Positions 6,847 to 14,501 of a stretch of 38,490 nucleotides of DNA are shown in pieces (the stretch's first letter is position 1; each line of letters begins with the position of its first letter). The notes under the pieces were generated by a model. It saw nothing but the letters and a program-made list of their open reading frames with translations. It did no database searches and was not told the origin of the DNA. Position numbers and translations under genes: made by a program. This DNA comes from Streptomyces poriferorum (lineage in GTDB: Bacteria > Actinomycetota > Actinomycetes > Streptomycetales > Streptomycetaceae): positions 1 through 38,490 of the forward strand of contig NZ_JAELVH010000057.1 of assembly GCF_019399235.1 (NCBI RefSeq). Direction: 5' to 3'.

Positions 6847-8139
6847 GTGCTGTTCGCCGACCGCGCCGAAGCGGGTCAGCAGCTGGCCGAGGCGCTGCGC
6901 CCGCTGGCTTCGAGCGACCCCGTCGTCCTGGGCCTGCCGCGAGGCGGCGTACCGGTGGCCTTCCGGGTCGCCCAGGAACTCGGCGCCGCTCTCGATGTGA
7001 TCGTGGTGCGCAAACTCGGCGTCCCCTACCACCCCGAACTGGGCTTCGGCGCCATCGGAGAGGGTGGCGTACGGGTCATCAGCGAGGACATCGTGCGCCG
7101 CGGCGGAGTGTCGGAGGCGGATGTCGCCGAGGTCGAAGGTGCGGAGGAGGCCGAGCTGCTGCGGCGGGCCCGCGCCTTCCGGGGCGACCGGCCCCGTGTC
7201 CCGCTCGCGGGACGCACAGTGATCATCGTCGACGACGGCATCGCTACCGGCGCGACCGCACTGGCAGCGTGCGAGGTGGCCCGGGCCCAGGGGGCGGCGC
7301 GTGTGGTGCTGGCCGTGCCGGTGGCGCCCCCGGACGCCGCCGAACGGCTGGGCGGCCGGGTCGACGAGCTGGTGTGCCTGTCGACTCCGTACGGGTTCTC
7401 CGCCGTGGGCGAGTGGTACCGGGACTTCGGCCAGACCCCGGACGAGGAGGTCGTCGCGCTGCTGGCCCGGGCGGCAGCTCCGGACCCCTCGCGGACCGCG
7501 GCCGAGGTGGCGGTGGAGGCGGGCGGCGTGATCCTGCCGGGTGAACTCACCCCGGCCGGGGACGCCGGAGCGCTCGTCGTGTTCGCCCACGGATCCGGCA
7601 GCAGCCGGCACAGTCCGCGCAACCGCTCGGTGGCAACGGCCCTGAACCGGGCGGGACTCGGCACCCTGCTCTTCGACCTGCTCGCCCCCGCCGAGGAGGC
7701 CGACCGCGCCAACGTCTTCGACATCGAGACCCTGGCCGGGCGGCTGGTGGACGCCACCGCCTGGGTACGGCGTCGCGCACCCGGCCCCGTCGGCCTGTTC
7801 GGTGCGAGCACCGGGGCGGCGGCGGCCCTGCGGGCCGCCGCGGCTGTCGGCACGGAGCGCGGCGCGGGGATCGGCGCCGTCGTGTCCCGGGGCGGACGGC
7901 CCGACCTCGCGGGCGACAGCCTCGGCGACGTACGGGCCCCGACCCTGCTCGTCGTGGGCGGCGACGACACCCGGGTGCTGGAGCTGAACCGGCAGGCGCA
8001 GGACCGGTTGCGCTGCGAGAACCGGCTCGACGTCGTCCCCGGGGCCACTCACCTCTTCGAGGAGCCGGGCGCCTTGGACGAGGTCGCGGAGCTGGCCCGG
8101 GACTGGTTCACCGCCCATCTGACAGCCGGATCCCGCTGA
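6847..8139 (+). CDS. Phosphoribosyltransferase - alpha/beta hydrolase fusion
   Basis: A 430-residue two-domain protein. Residues 1-210 form a type I phosphoribosyltransferase with the PRPP loop VIIVDDGIATGATALAA (about 125-141). Residues 228-425 form a dienelactone-hydrolase-like alpha/beta hydrolase with an oxyanion-region VVFAHGSGSS, nucleophile elbow GASTG (S321), acidic residue in VVGGDDTRV and catalytic His in GATHLFEE. GTG start at 6847 behind GGGGGTGA. Such fusions recur in actinobacteria, often annotated as stress-linked, but the reaction is unknown; one possibility is nucleobase salvage coupled to hydrolysis. It is divergent from the metallophore operon, and the 286-bp gap between them holds the Zur-like box. 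Confidence 0.88.
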   Translation: MLFADRAEAGQQLAEALRPLASSDPVVLGLPRGGVPVAFRVAQELGAALDVIVVRKLGVPYHPELGFGAIGEGGVRVISEDIVRRGGVSEADVAEVEGAEEAELLRRARAFRGDRPRVPLAGRTVIIVDDGIATGATALAACEVARAQGAARVVLAVPVAPPDAAERLGGRVDELVCLSTPYGFSAVGEWYRDFGQTPDEEVVALLARAAAPDPSRTAAEVAVEAGGVILPGELTPAGDAGALVVFAHGSGSSRHSPRNRSVATALNRAGLGTLLFDLLAPAEEADRANVFDIETLAGRLVDATAWVRRRAPGPVGLFGASTGAAAALRAAAAVGTERGAGIGAVVSRGGRPDLAGDSLGDVRAPTLLVVGGDDTRVLELNRQAQDRLRCENRLDVVPGATHLFEEPGALDEVAELARDWFTAHLTAGSR

Positions 8140-8327
8140 CGCTCCGCCACCCCCCGGCCCCTCCCTCCGCCGGGGGCCCGCCCGGGCCGCGCTCGCTGCC
8201 GCACGGTTTCCCGGATCGCCGAGCAACCCTCCGCGCGCATTCACCGTCTTGATCCACAACAAGGCCGCACGCCGCACACGACCGACCTCGACCCACCCCC
8301 CACCAGCGCAGGGGTCCGGCGACCGCA

Positions 8328-8365
8328 CATCTATACGCGCAATGTATACACAGGACGTATAGATG
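8328..8365. promoter_or_regulatory. TATAC-phased inverted repeat, probable operator
   Basis: Perfect 10-bp arms CATCTATACG (8328-8337) and CGTATAGATG (8356-8365) flank an 18-nt spacer with a central GTATAC (8344-8349). TATA cores recur at 8332, 8345 and 8358, exactly 13 bp apart. The site lies 40 nt before the TPR gene start and contains -10-like TATA sequences, so it may be promoter and operator together. The binding regulator is unknown. Confidence 0.6.
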
Positions 8366-8404
8366 CTGCTGCCGCGTCACCCCGCGCACGCACGGAAGGC
8401 TCCC

Positions 8405-9487
8405 ATGCACAGCAAAGCAATGGCGCCCGAGTACCAGGGCGCCCTCACCAAGATGTCCGTGAACGCATCCCTCACGGACGTACTGGCCGAGGGGCAACGT
8501 CACCTCAAGGAGGCCGAACTCGCCGGCTCCCAGCGGGAAGTGGCCCGCACCGGGCTCGCGGTGGCCGAGGCCCACCGCAGACTGGGCAACGTCCAGGACG
8601 CCGACCGCGCCTGGAAGGCCAGCTACCGGGCGGCCCGCTCGGCCGGTGCCACGGGGGCCATGGCCTGGGCGCTGTGGAGCGGCGGCACGCTCGCCCGGCA
8701 GCGCGGCGAACTGCGACTCGCCTTCCGACTGCTGCGGCTGGCCGCTGACCTCGGGAAGGAGGGCGGGGACGTGGTCGCGCGCGGCTACTCACTCGCCGGG
8801 CTTGCCGAGACCGGACGCATCCAGGGCGACTACCGGACCGTCGCCGCGCTGCACGAGCAGCTCCTCGCCGAGGCACGTGCCCGGGGCGAGGCCCGGCACA
8901 CCGTCTGGGCCCTGGAGGGCATCGCCCAGATCCACCGCAACACCGGGTCTTTCGACACCGCTCTGGAGATGTTCGAGGAGGCGGCCCGGCTCGCCGGGGA
9001 CGCCGACGACCGCCGCGGCCGTGCCTGGGCCCTGCGCGGGATGGCCGACATCATCTCCGTACGCGACAACGACCCGGAGCGCGCACTCGGCCTGCTCTCC
9101 GAGGCGGAACTCACCTGCCGTGCGATGAAGTTGTCGAGCGCCCTCGCCTACAACCACAAGATGCGCGCCAACGTGCTCTACCGTGCCCGGCGGTACGAGG
9201 AGGCCCGGACGGTCTACGAGCAGGCGCTGGCGGAGTTCCGTGCGATGACCGAGCCACGGGGCGAGGCGCTGGCCCGGCTCGGGCTCGTGAAGTCGCTCGC
9301 CCGGCTCGGCCGCGACCGTGCCGCAACCGCCGCGGAGCTGGACGGACTGCGGGGCACACTGGACCGGATCGGACTGCTCAACGCCCGCGAGATGGTCGAC
9401 AAGGCGTACACGGAGCTCGGCGTGACACCGGCCGGCGGCATGGCGGCGGCCGAAGGCGCGACGCCCCCGGCGGGCGGCCTCCAATGA
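8405..9487 (+). CDS. Tetratricopeptide-repeat protein
   Basis: A roughly 360-residue, almost all-helical protein of TPR-like repeats about 40 residues apart, with recurring small-residue/aromatic patterns (AEAHRRLGNVQDADRAWKASYRAA, WALEGIAQIHRNTGSFDTALEMFEEAARLAG and RARRYEEARTVYEQALAEFR are shortened examples). No enzyme domain or signal peptide. Start chosen at ATG 8405, behind GGAAGG at 8394; an upstream in-frame ATG at 8363 lies inside the inverted repeat and has no ribosome site. The stop overlaps the prenyl synthase start (ATGA at 9484-9487), so the two are coupled. A scaffold or regulator for the downstream enzyme is plausible; function not established. Confidence 0.85.
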   Translation: MHSKAMAPEYQGALTKMSVNASLTDVLAEGQRHLKEAELAGSQREVARTGLAVAEAHRRLGNVQDADRAWKASYRAARSAGATGAMAWALWSGGTLARQRGELRLAFRLLRLAADLGKEGGDVVARGYSLAGLAETGRIQGDYRTVAALHEQLLAEARARGEARHTVWALEGIAQIHRNTGSFDTALEMFEEAARLAGDADDRRGRAWALRGMADIISVRDNDPERALGLLSEAELTCRAMKLSSALAYNHKMRANVLYRARRYEEARTVYEQALAEFRAMTEPRGEALARLGLVKSLARLGRDRAATAAELDGLRGTLDRIGLLNAREMVDKAYTELGVTPAGGMAAAEGATPPAGGLQ

Positions 9488-10530
9488 CTCCTCCCGTGGC
9501 CCAGCGGACCGAGGCGCCGCAGATACTCGCCCGTTGCCGCGAACTCGTCCGTCCGGCGCTCGGCCGGGCGGTCGGGCAGCTGCATCCGTGGCATGCCGAG
9601 ATCACCGCGTTCTCCCTCGGCTGGGACGGAGCCGGCCGCGACCTCCCCGGCGCCCAGGGAAAGGGGGTCCGGCAGGCCCTGGCGGTGCTCGGCGCGGAGG
9701 CCGTCGGCGCGAAGGCGGAGAGCGCGGTCCTCGGCGCGGTCGCCGTCGAGCTGATCCACACGTTCTCCCTGCTCCACGACGACATCATGGACGGCGACGA
9801 GACCCGCAGGCAGCGGGCCACCGCCTGGAAGGCCTACGGGACCGGACCCGCGGTCCTCGCCGGCGACGCGCTCTTCGCGCTCGCCGTCCAGACGCTGGCC
9901 GGGGCTCCCGGCGGCGCCTGCGCCCCGGCGGTCCGGCTGCTGGCCGGGGCCCTCAACGACCTGGTGCACGGTCAGGCCGACGACCTGCTCTTCGAGTCGC
10001 GGCCCTGGACCGGGCCGGATGCCGTGCAGCCGCACGAGTACCGGCGGATGGCCGAGCAGAAGACGGGCGCCCTGCTGGGCTGCGCGACCGGGCTGGGCGC
10101 CGTCCTGGGCGGCGCCGGGCGCTCGGAGACCGATGCCCTCACGTCGGCCGGCCGCCATCTCGGCGTGGCGTTCCAGGCCGTGGACGACGTGCTCGGGATC
10201 TGGGGCGACCCGGAGGTCACGGGCAAGCCGGTCCACAGCGATCTGCGGCGCCGGAAGAAGACGTACCCCGTCCTCACCGCCCTCACGGCCGGCGGCCCGG
10301 CCGCTCTGCGCCTGGCCGCGTTGCTGCGTACGGGCGAGGAACTGGACGACCACGCCGCCCGGCGGACGGCCGGGATGGTCGAGGAGGCCGGCGGACGCGC
10401 GGCGGCCCTGGCCGAGGCGGACCGGCAACTGGAGCGTGCGCGCGCCTGCCTGGAGAGCGTGGCCCTGGCGCCGGAGCCTCTCGCGGATCTTCTCGCCCTG
10501 CTGCCGTACCTCTCCGCACGCCTCCGCTGA
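9484..10530 (+). CDS. Polyprenyl diphosphate synthase (probable GGPP-type)
   Basis: A 348-residue trans-isoprenyl diphosphate synthase, which condenses allylic diphosphates with isopentenyl diphosphate. First Asp-rich motif LLHDDIMDGDETRR (D99, D100, D103); GQ motif in VHGQADD (about 163); second motif FQAVDDVLGIWGD (about 230-242), with the DDxxxxxGD form common in Streptomyces CrtE-type enzymes. Phe at -5 from the first Asp and no insertion in the first motif favour a C20 product, but chain length cannot be fixed by eye. ATG start overlaps the TPR stop by 4 nt. No terpene cyclase, phytoene synthase or prenyltransferase is in the window, so the diphosphate probably feeds a gene elsewhere. 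Confidence 0.92.
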   Translation: MTPPVAQRTEAPQILARCRELVRPALGRAVGQLHPWHAEITAFSLGWDGAGRDLPGAQGKGVRQALAVLGAEAVGAKAESAVLGAVAVELIHTFSLLHDDIMDGDETRRQRATAWKAYGTGPAVLAGDALFALAVQTLAGAPGGACAPAVRLLAGALNDLVHGQADDLLFESRPWTGPDAVQPHEYRRMAEQKTGALLGCATGLGAVLGGAGRSETDALTSAGRHLGVAFQAVDDVLGIWGDPEVTGKPVHSDLRRRKKTYPVLTALTAGGPAALRLAALLRTGEELDDHAARRTAGMVEEAGGRAAALAEADRQLERARACLESVALAPEPLADLLALLPYLSARLR

Positions 10531-10551
10531 CTCCCCGCGCGGCCCACGTCG

Positions 10552-10983
10552 TCAGGGATGCATCGACGCGCCCTTGAGGATCTTGTCGACGGCGTTGCGG
10601 GGGCCGTGCACGGCCAGCCCGACCAGATCCATACCGTCCCGCCGCACCGCGCGGACGGCTGCCCGGTTGTCCCGGTCGTTGCCCGTCGCGAAGAGGTCGG
10701 AGGTGAACACCGAAAGGGTCGCTCCCCGGCCGACCGCCCGGGTGTGGGCCGTCGTCAGCAGTTCCTTCGATCCCTCGAAGACCAGAACCGGCTGACGGAA
10801 CATCGGCAGGTACGGGGTGTCGTCGGCGTCGGCGTACGGCTCACCGACCACCTCGGGCACGGCCGTACCGAGCCCGCTGACGAGGAAGGCCGTCACATTG
10901 AGACGCTGCCAGGTCTCCAGGTCGTCCCGGAGCAGCACGGCGATCTTGGTGTCGAAGCGGACGGGGGCGAGGTCATCTGTCAT
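10552..10983 (-). CDS. DUF2000 family protein
   Basis: A 143-residue protein resembling DUF2000: FDTKIAVLLRDDLETWQRLNVTAFL at the N terminus (excerpted) and GLAVHGPRNAVDKILKG at the C terminus, the usual length for the family. Start chosen at ATG 10983; a longer frame upstream runs through the repeats in front of araC and lacks family features. It is divergent from an AraC-type regulator 145 bp away, which probably controls it. The family fold is reported as peptidyl-tRNA-hydrolase-like, but I know of no established activity. It is convergent with the prenyl synthase, with 21 bp between. Confidence 0.8.
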   Translation of the reverse strand: MTDDLAPVRFDTKIAVLLRDDLETWQRLNVTAFLVSGLGTAVPEVVGEPYADADDTPYLPMFRQPVLVFEGSKELLTTAHTRAVGRGATLSVFTSDLFATGNDRDNRAAVRAVRRDGMDLVGLAVHGPRNAVDKILKGASMHP

Positions 10984-11049
10984 GGCCCCGAGACTGCCCG
11001 GCCGTACGCCGCCCCGTCTTGTACGAACTTTGCACGACTGTTCCCGGGG

Positions 11050-11109
11050 CCGGGAAGCAGCGGCGCCGGGAACAGCGGGCCGGGAAGCAGCGGCCCGGGG
11101 AACAGCGGG
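11050..11109. repeat. 15-bp imperfect tandem repeat, four copies
   Basis: Two 30-bp units (11050-11079 and 11080-11109), each built from two 15-mers of the form CCGGGAASMAGCGGS. The array fills the gap between the divergent DUF2000 and AraC genes and ends 20 nt before the AraC start. It may be an AraC-type direct-repeat binding site or simple slippage expansion. Confidence 0.75.
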
Positions 11110-11128
11110 TCGGGCGTACGATCGGCTC

Positions 11129-11944
11129 ATGGCTGCACGTCCGGACATCACCGCGTGGCGTCCGTCGGTGGCGGGAATCGAAGAGGTCTTCCACGCCCAC
11201 TTCACCGACCACACCTACCCGATGCACACCCATGACGCCTGGACGCTGCTCATCGTGGACGAGGGCATGGTCCGCTACGACCTGGACCGTCACGAGCACG
11301 GGGTGCTCACCGACGTGGTGACCCTGCTGCCCCCGCACGTCCCGCACAACGGCGGCGCCGCCACCGCGGCGGGATTCCGCAAGCGCGTCCTGTACCTCGA
11401 TGTCGCCCAGGTCGACGAGGGGCTCGTCGGCATGGCCGTCGACCGGCCCGTCCTGCACGATCCGGCCCTGCGCCGCCGCATCGGCCGCCTGCACACGACG
11501 CTCGCCGGACCGGGCGACGAACTGGAGGCGGCAAGCCGTCTCGCGCTGGTCGCCGAACGGCTCGACCGGCATCTGCGCAGCCGCCCGGAGCCCGTACGGT
11601 ACGTCCACGACCGCAGGGTCGCCCACCGGCTGCGGGATCTGCTCGACGAACGGTTCGTGGAGGGGATCACGCTCCAGGACGCGGCGCTGCGGCTGCACGC
11701 CCATCACGCGCACCTGGTGCGGGCCTTCAGCCGGGAGTTCGGCATGGCGCCGCACCAGTACATGACGGGTCGCCGCGTCGATCTCGCACGGCGGCTGCTG
11801 CTGCGGGGCATGCCCGCCTCGGAGGTCGCGGGCGCCGTGGGGTTCTACGACCAGTCCCATCTGACGCGCCACTTCAAGCGGGTCGTGGGCACCGGCCCGG
11901 GACATTACGCCCGCACCCGCGGCGCGTCCGCCCTGTCGGCCTGA
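11129..11944 (+). CDS. AraC-family transcriptional regulator
   Basis: A 271-residue AraC/XylS regulator. The N-terminal cupin-like sensor (about 15-110) contains HTYPMHTHDAWTLLIV and LLPPHVPHNGG, typical of AraC_binding domains. The C-terminal pair of HTH motifs (about 165-265) includes GITLQDAALRLHAHHAHLVRAF (shortened) and the conserved VAGAVGFYDQSHLTRHFKR. ATG at 11129 chosen; there is no obvious ribosome site, so it may be leaderless or weakly translated. The divergent DUF2000 gene is the likely target. Ligand unknown. Confidence 0.93.
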   Translation: MAARPDITAWRPSVAGIEEVFHAHFTDHTYPMHTHDAWTLLIVDEGMVRYDLDRHEHGVLTDVVTLLPPHVPHNGGAATAAGFRKRVLYLDVAQVDEGLVGMAVDRPVLHDPALRRRIGRLHTTLAGPGDELEAASRLALVAERLDRHLRSRPEPVRYVHDRRVAHRLRDLLDERFVEGITLQDAALRLHAHHAHLVRAFSREFGMAPHQYMTGRRVDLARRLLLRGMPASEVAGAVGFYDQSHLTRHFKRVVGTGPGHYARTRGASALSA

Positions 11945-12017
11945 TCCCACAGCCGTTCCATTGTCCCCGGGGCCCGGCCGCTCACCTGACCCTATGACCC
12001 GCGTCACATCCGGTTCC

Positions 12018-12044
12018 TGTCAGACATCGCGGCGCCGTCTCGTT
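12018..12044 (+). promoter_or_regulatory. Candidate ECF41-type promoter of the oxidoreductase gene
   Basis: TGTCAGA (12018-12024), 16 nt spacer, CGTT (12041-12044). Compared from memory with the ECF41 consensus TGTCACA-N16-CGTC, it matches 6 of 7 and 3 of 4 bases at identical spacing. It lies 34 nt upstream of the oxidoreductase start, and an ECF41 factor is encoded directly downstream of that gene. Confidence 0.5.
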
Positions 12045-12065
12045 CAAAGGGCACGCGAACGAGAC
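12037..12065. promoter_or_regulatory. Inverted repeat GTCTCGTTC-N11-GAACGAGAC
   Basis: Perfect 9-bp arms at 12037-12045 and 12057-12065, overlapping the putative -10 region and ending just before the GACAGGAG ribosome site of the oxidoreductase gene. It may be a regulator operator or a leader hairpin affecting translation. Confidence 0.55.
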
Positions 12066-12077
12066 AGGAGCAACGCC

Positions 12078-13271
12078 ATGAAGCACCGCATCGTCGTACT
12101 CGGTGCCGGATACGCCGGAGCCTTCGCCGCCGGCAACCTGGCCCGCCGGCTCTCACCCGCCGACACCGAGATCACCGTCGTCAACGCCGCGCCCGACTTC
12201 GTTGAGCGGATGCGGCTCCACCAGCTCGCGATCGGCCAGGACCTCGCTTTCCGCAGTCTCAGCGACGTATTCGCGGGCACCGGAGTACAACTGCTGCCGG
12301 CCCGCGTCACCGGCATCGACCCCGAGCACAGGACCGTCGCCGTGACCGGCGGGGACGGTGACCGTGAGCTCTCCTACGACACGCTGCTCTACGCGCTCGG
12401 CAGCACCGTGGCCCACCACGGCGTCCCGGGCGCGGCCGAGTACGCGTTCGATGTGGCCGACCGGTCCTCGGCGTTGCGTCTGCGTGAGCGCCTGGCCGGA
12501 CTGCGCGCGGGCGGCACGGTGCTGGTCGTCGGCGAGGGGCTGACGGGCATCGAGACGGCCACCGAGTTCGCCGAGTCCCGGCCGGACCTCTCGGTCGCGC
12601 TCGCCGCCCGTGGCGAACTCGGCGCCTGGCTCGCCCCGAAGGCCCGCCGTCACCTGCGCCGGGCGTTCGACCGGCTCGGCATCACCGTCCACGAACACAC
12701 CCCCGTCGAAGCCGTCGAGCCGGCACGGGCGATCGCCGCCGACGGTACGGTCCTCCAGGCCGACGTCACCGTCTGGTCGGCCGGGTTCGCCGTGCACCCC
12801 ATGGCGGCGGACGGCGGCCTGGAGGTTGCCGGGGCGGGCCGGATCGTCGTGGACCGCACCATGCGCTCGGTCTCCCACCCGGACGTCTACGCCGTCGGTG
12901 ACTGCGCCTACGCGATCGGCGAGAACGGGCGGCCACTGCCGATGTCCTGCGCCTCCGCCGGCGTCACCAACATGCAGGCGACCGCCGCGATCATCGCGCG
13001 TCTGACAGGAACCAAGGTCCCGGCCACCGGGCTGAAGTACTACGGCAACCACATCAGTCTGGGTCGGCGGGACGCGATCTTCCAGATGGTGGACGGGGAC
13101 GTACGGTCGAAGTCCTGGTACCTGGGCGGCCGGACCGCCGCACGGCTCAAGGCGGGCGTGCTCAAGGGGGCCGGATGGGGCATCGCCCACCCGACCTTCG
13201 GCATGCCGAAGCGCCGGCGCCGCGTGGCCACCGCACCTGACCGGGCCGGTACGGGGGCAACCGCCCGCTGA
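12078..13271 (+). CDS. NAD(P)/FAD-dependent oxidoreductase (NDH-2/Pyr_redox_2 type)
   Basis: A 397-residue flavoprotein. N-terminal FAD-binding VVLGAGYAGAFAAGNLA (about 5-21); a second dinucleotide fold VLVVGEGLTGIETATEFAE (about 155-173) for NAD(P)H; and the C-terminal flavin motif DVYAVGDCAYA (about 272). It resembles type II NADH dehydrogenase/FSP1-like disulfide-reductase-fold proteins, which pass electrons from NAD(P)H to quinones or other acceptors. ATG at 12078 behind CAGGAG. The next gene is an ECF41 sigma factor; ECF41 factors are classically linked to genes for carboxymuconolactone decarboxylases, oxidoreductases or epimerases, so this is the likely regulon member. Acceptor unknown. 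Confidence 0.9.
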   Translation: MKHRIVVLGAGYAGAFAAGNLARRLSPADTEITVVNAAPDFVERMRLHQLAIGQDLAFRSLSDVFAGTGVQLLPARVTGIDPEHRTVAVTGGDGDRELSYDTLLYALGSTVAHHGVPGAAEYAFDVADRSSALRLRERLAGLRAGGTVLVVGEGLTGIETATEFAESRPDLSVALAARGELGAWLAPKARRHLRRAFDRLGITVHEHTPVEAVEPARAIAADGTVLQADVTVWSAGFAVHPMAADGGLEVAGAGRIVVDRTMRSVSHPDVYAVGDCAYAIGENGRPLPMSCASAGVTNMQATAAIIARLTGTKVPATGLKYYGNHISLGRRDAIFQMVDGDVRSKSWYLGGRTAARLKAGVLKGAGWGIAHPTFGMPKRRRRVATAPDRAGTGATAR

Positions 13272-13295
13272 GGGCTGCCCCGCAGTTCCCGGTGG
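13270..13295. repeat. First copy of a ~25-bp direct repeat
   Basis: TGAGGGCTGCCCCGCAGTTCC followed by CGGTGG-like sequence, starting at the oxidoreductase stop. A diverged copy (about four mismatches) lies at 13463-13488 before the sigma factor start. This copy lacks the right arm that makes the second one a hairpin. Confidence 0.6.
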
Positions 13296-13464
13296 ATCAG
13301 CGCACGGCGCCGGATGCGGTGCATCTCAAGGCGGCCAGGCGCCCGCACCCTGGCGCGCAGGACGGAGGAGAGAGTCATGACGGGAGCGCCGGCGGCCCAC
13401 GGCAGCACCGCGAGGTGCGGAACCCGGCCCCGCGAGGAAGACGTGATGCCAACGAAAGGTCCTG

Positions 13465-13498
13465 AGGGCTGTCCCGCAATTCCTGGCGGGAGAGCCCT
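13465..13498. repeat. Hairpin-forming repeat before the sigma factor start
   Basis: Arms AGGGCTGTCCCGC (13465-13477) and GCGGGAGAGCCCT (13486-13498) pair at 12 of 13 positions around an 8-nt loop. TAGGCT at 13499-13504 follows at once and is a plausible -10 hexamer 7 nt before the ATG at 13512, implying a leaderless sigma-factor mRNA. The element may be a dispersed genomic repeat. Confidence 0.6.
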
Positions 13499-13511
13499 TA
13501 GGCTGCTCGCC

Positions 13512-14450
13512 ATGGACAGCGCAGCCGTCGATCGGTTCGAGGCCGGCCGTGGCCGTCTGGCCTCGCTCGCCTACCGTCTGCTCGGCTCGGCCGCCGACGC
13601 CGAGGACGCCGTGCAGGACACGTTCCTGCGCTGGCTGGCCGCGGACCGCGAGCGGGTCGAGGTGCCGGAGGCGTGGCTGACCAAGGTCCTCACCCGTCTC
13701 TGCATCGACCGGCTCCGCTCGGCGCAGGTGCGCCACGAGCGAGCGGCCGGTGCCTGGCTGCCCGAGCCGCTCCTCGAAGGCGACCCGATGCTCGGCCCCG
13801 CCGACACCTTCGAACAGCGCGAATCGGTGTCCCTGGCCGTGCTGACCCTCCTGGAACGGCTTTCGCCGGTGGAGCGGGCCGTCTACGTGCTGCGCGAGGC
13901 CTTCTCGTACAGCCATGCCGAGATCGCCGGCATCCTCGACATCACCGCGTCCGCGAGCCAGCAGCATGCCCACCGGGCCCGGATCCGGGTCGCGGCCGAG
14001 CGCGGCCGCCGCGGCGAGGCCGATCCCGCGTCGGCGCGCAGGATCGTCGAGGAGTTCCTCGCCGCCGCCGTTTCGGGGCGCACGGAACGGCTGGTGGAGC
14101 TGCTCACCGACGACGTGACGCTCCTCTCCGACGGCGCCGGGCTGAGCAAGCGGCTGCTGCGGTTCAGGACACCCGAACGCGTCGCCTCGTTCGTGCGGGC
14201 AGGCTTCCGGCCGACGCCCGCGAAGCGGCGGCTGGCCGGCGGATCACCGGCGATGCACATCGCGGTGGTCAACGGCTCTCCGGCCGTCCTGGCCGTGATC
14301 GACGGCCGGGTCGTGGGCGCGGTGGCCTTCGACGTGAGGGACGGCAAGGTCGCGTCCGTGTGCGGCGTCGCCGCGGCGGGCCGGCTCACCCGCCTCGACG
14401 AGGCGTGGCGGCTGCACCCGCACGGCGCGCCGGTCATCGAGGCATGGTGA
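13512..14450 (+). CDS. ECF41-type RNA polymerase sigma factor with SnoaL-like C-terminus
   Basis: A 312-residue ECF sigma factor. Region 2 about 8-72 (AYRLLGSAADAEDAVQDTFL), region 4 about 105-165 (LSPVERAVYVLREAFSYSHA), and a C-terminal SnoaL/NTF2-like domain about 172-305. ECF41 hallmarks are present: WLPEP linker (82-86), a DGAGLSKR variant of the DGGGK motif (208-214) and NGSPA (254-258). In this group the C-terminal domain controls sigma activity in place of an anti-sigma factor. Start is uncertain: ATG 13512 matches the family N-terminus and a TAGGCT -10-like hexamer, while an in-frame ATG at 13377 has a strong GGAGGAGAG ribosome site and would add 45 residues unlike the family. Probable target: the oxidoreductase at 12078. 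Confidence 0.92.
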   Translation: MDSAAVDRFEAGRGRLASLAYRLLGSAADAEDAVQDTFLRWLAADRERVEVPEAWLTKVLTRLCIDRLRSAQVRHERAAGAWLPEPLLEGDPMLGPADTFEQRESVSLAVLTLLERLSPVERAVYVLREAFSYSHAEIAGILDITASASQQHAHRARIRVAAERGRRGEADPASARRIVEEFLAAAVSGRTERLVELLTDDVTLLSDGAGLSKRLLRFRTPERVASFVRAGFRPTPAKRRLAGGSPAMHIAVVNGSPAVLAVIDGRVVGAVAFDVRDGKVASVCGVAAAGRLTRLDEAWRLHPHGAPVIEAW

Positions 14451-14478
14451 ACGGCCGGAGCCCCGAGCCGGCCCGTTC
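14449..14478. terminator. Imperfect hairpin between convergent genes
   Basis: GAACGGCCGG and CCGGCCCGTTC, with one bulged base, flank a 9-nt loop between the sigma factor stop and the convergent DinB-like gene. No U-tract, as is usual for high-GC actinobacteria. It may terminate both genes. Confidence 0.5.
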
Positions 14479-14501
14479 CTGCCCGGTCCGGACGAGCACT
14501 C

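Noticed and set aside
8156..8178. Hairpin GGCCCC/GGGGCC after the phosphoribosyltransferase fusion
   Set aside because: Only 6 bp in a C/G-rich stretch where such matches are expected by chance.
13377..13511. Separate small gene with GGAGGAGAG ribosome site
   Set aside because: It has no stop before the sigma factor and stays in frame with it, so it is treated as an alternative start, not its own gene.
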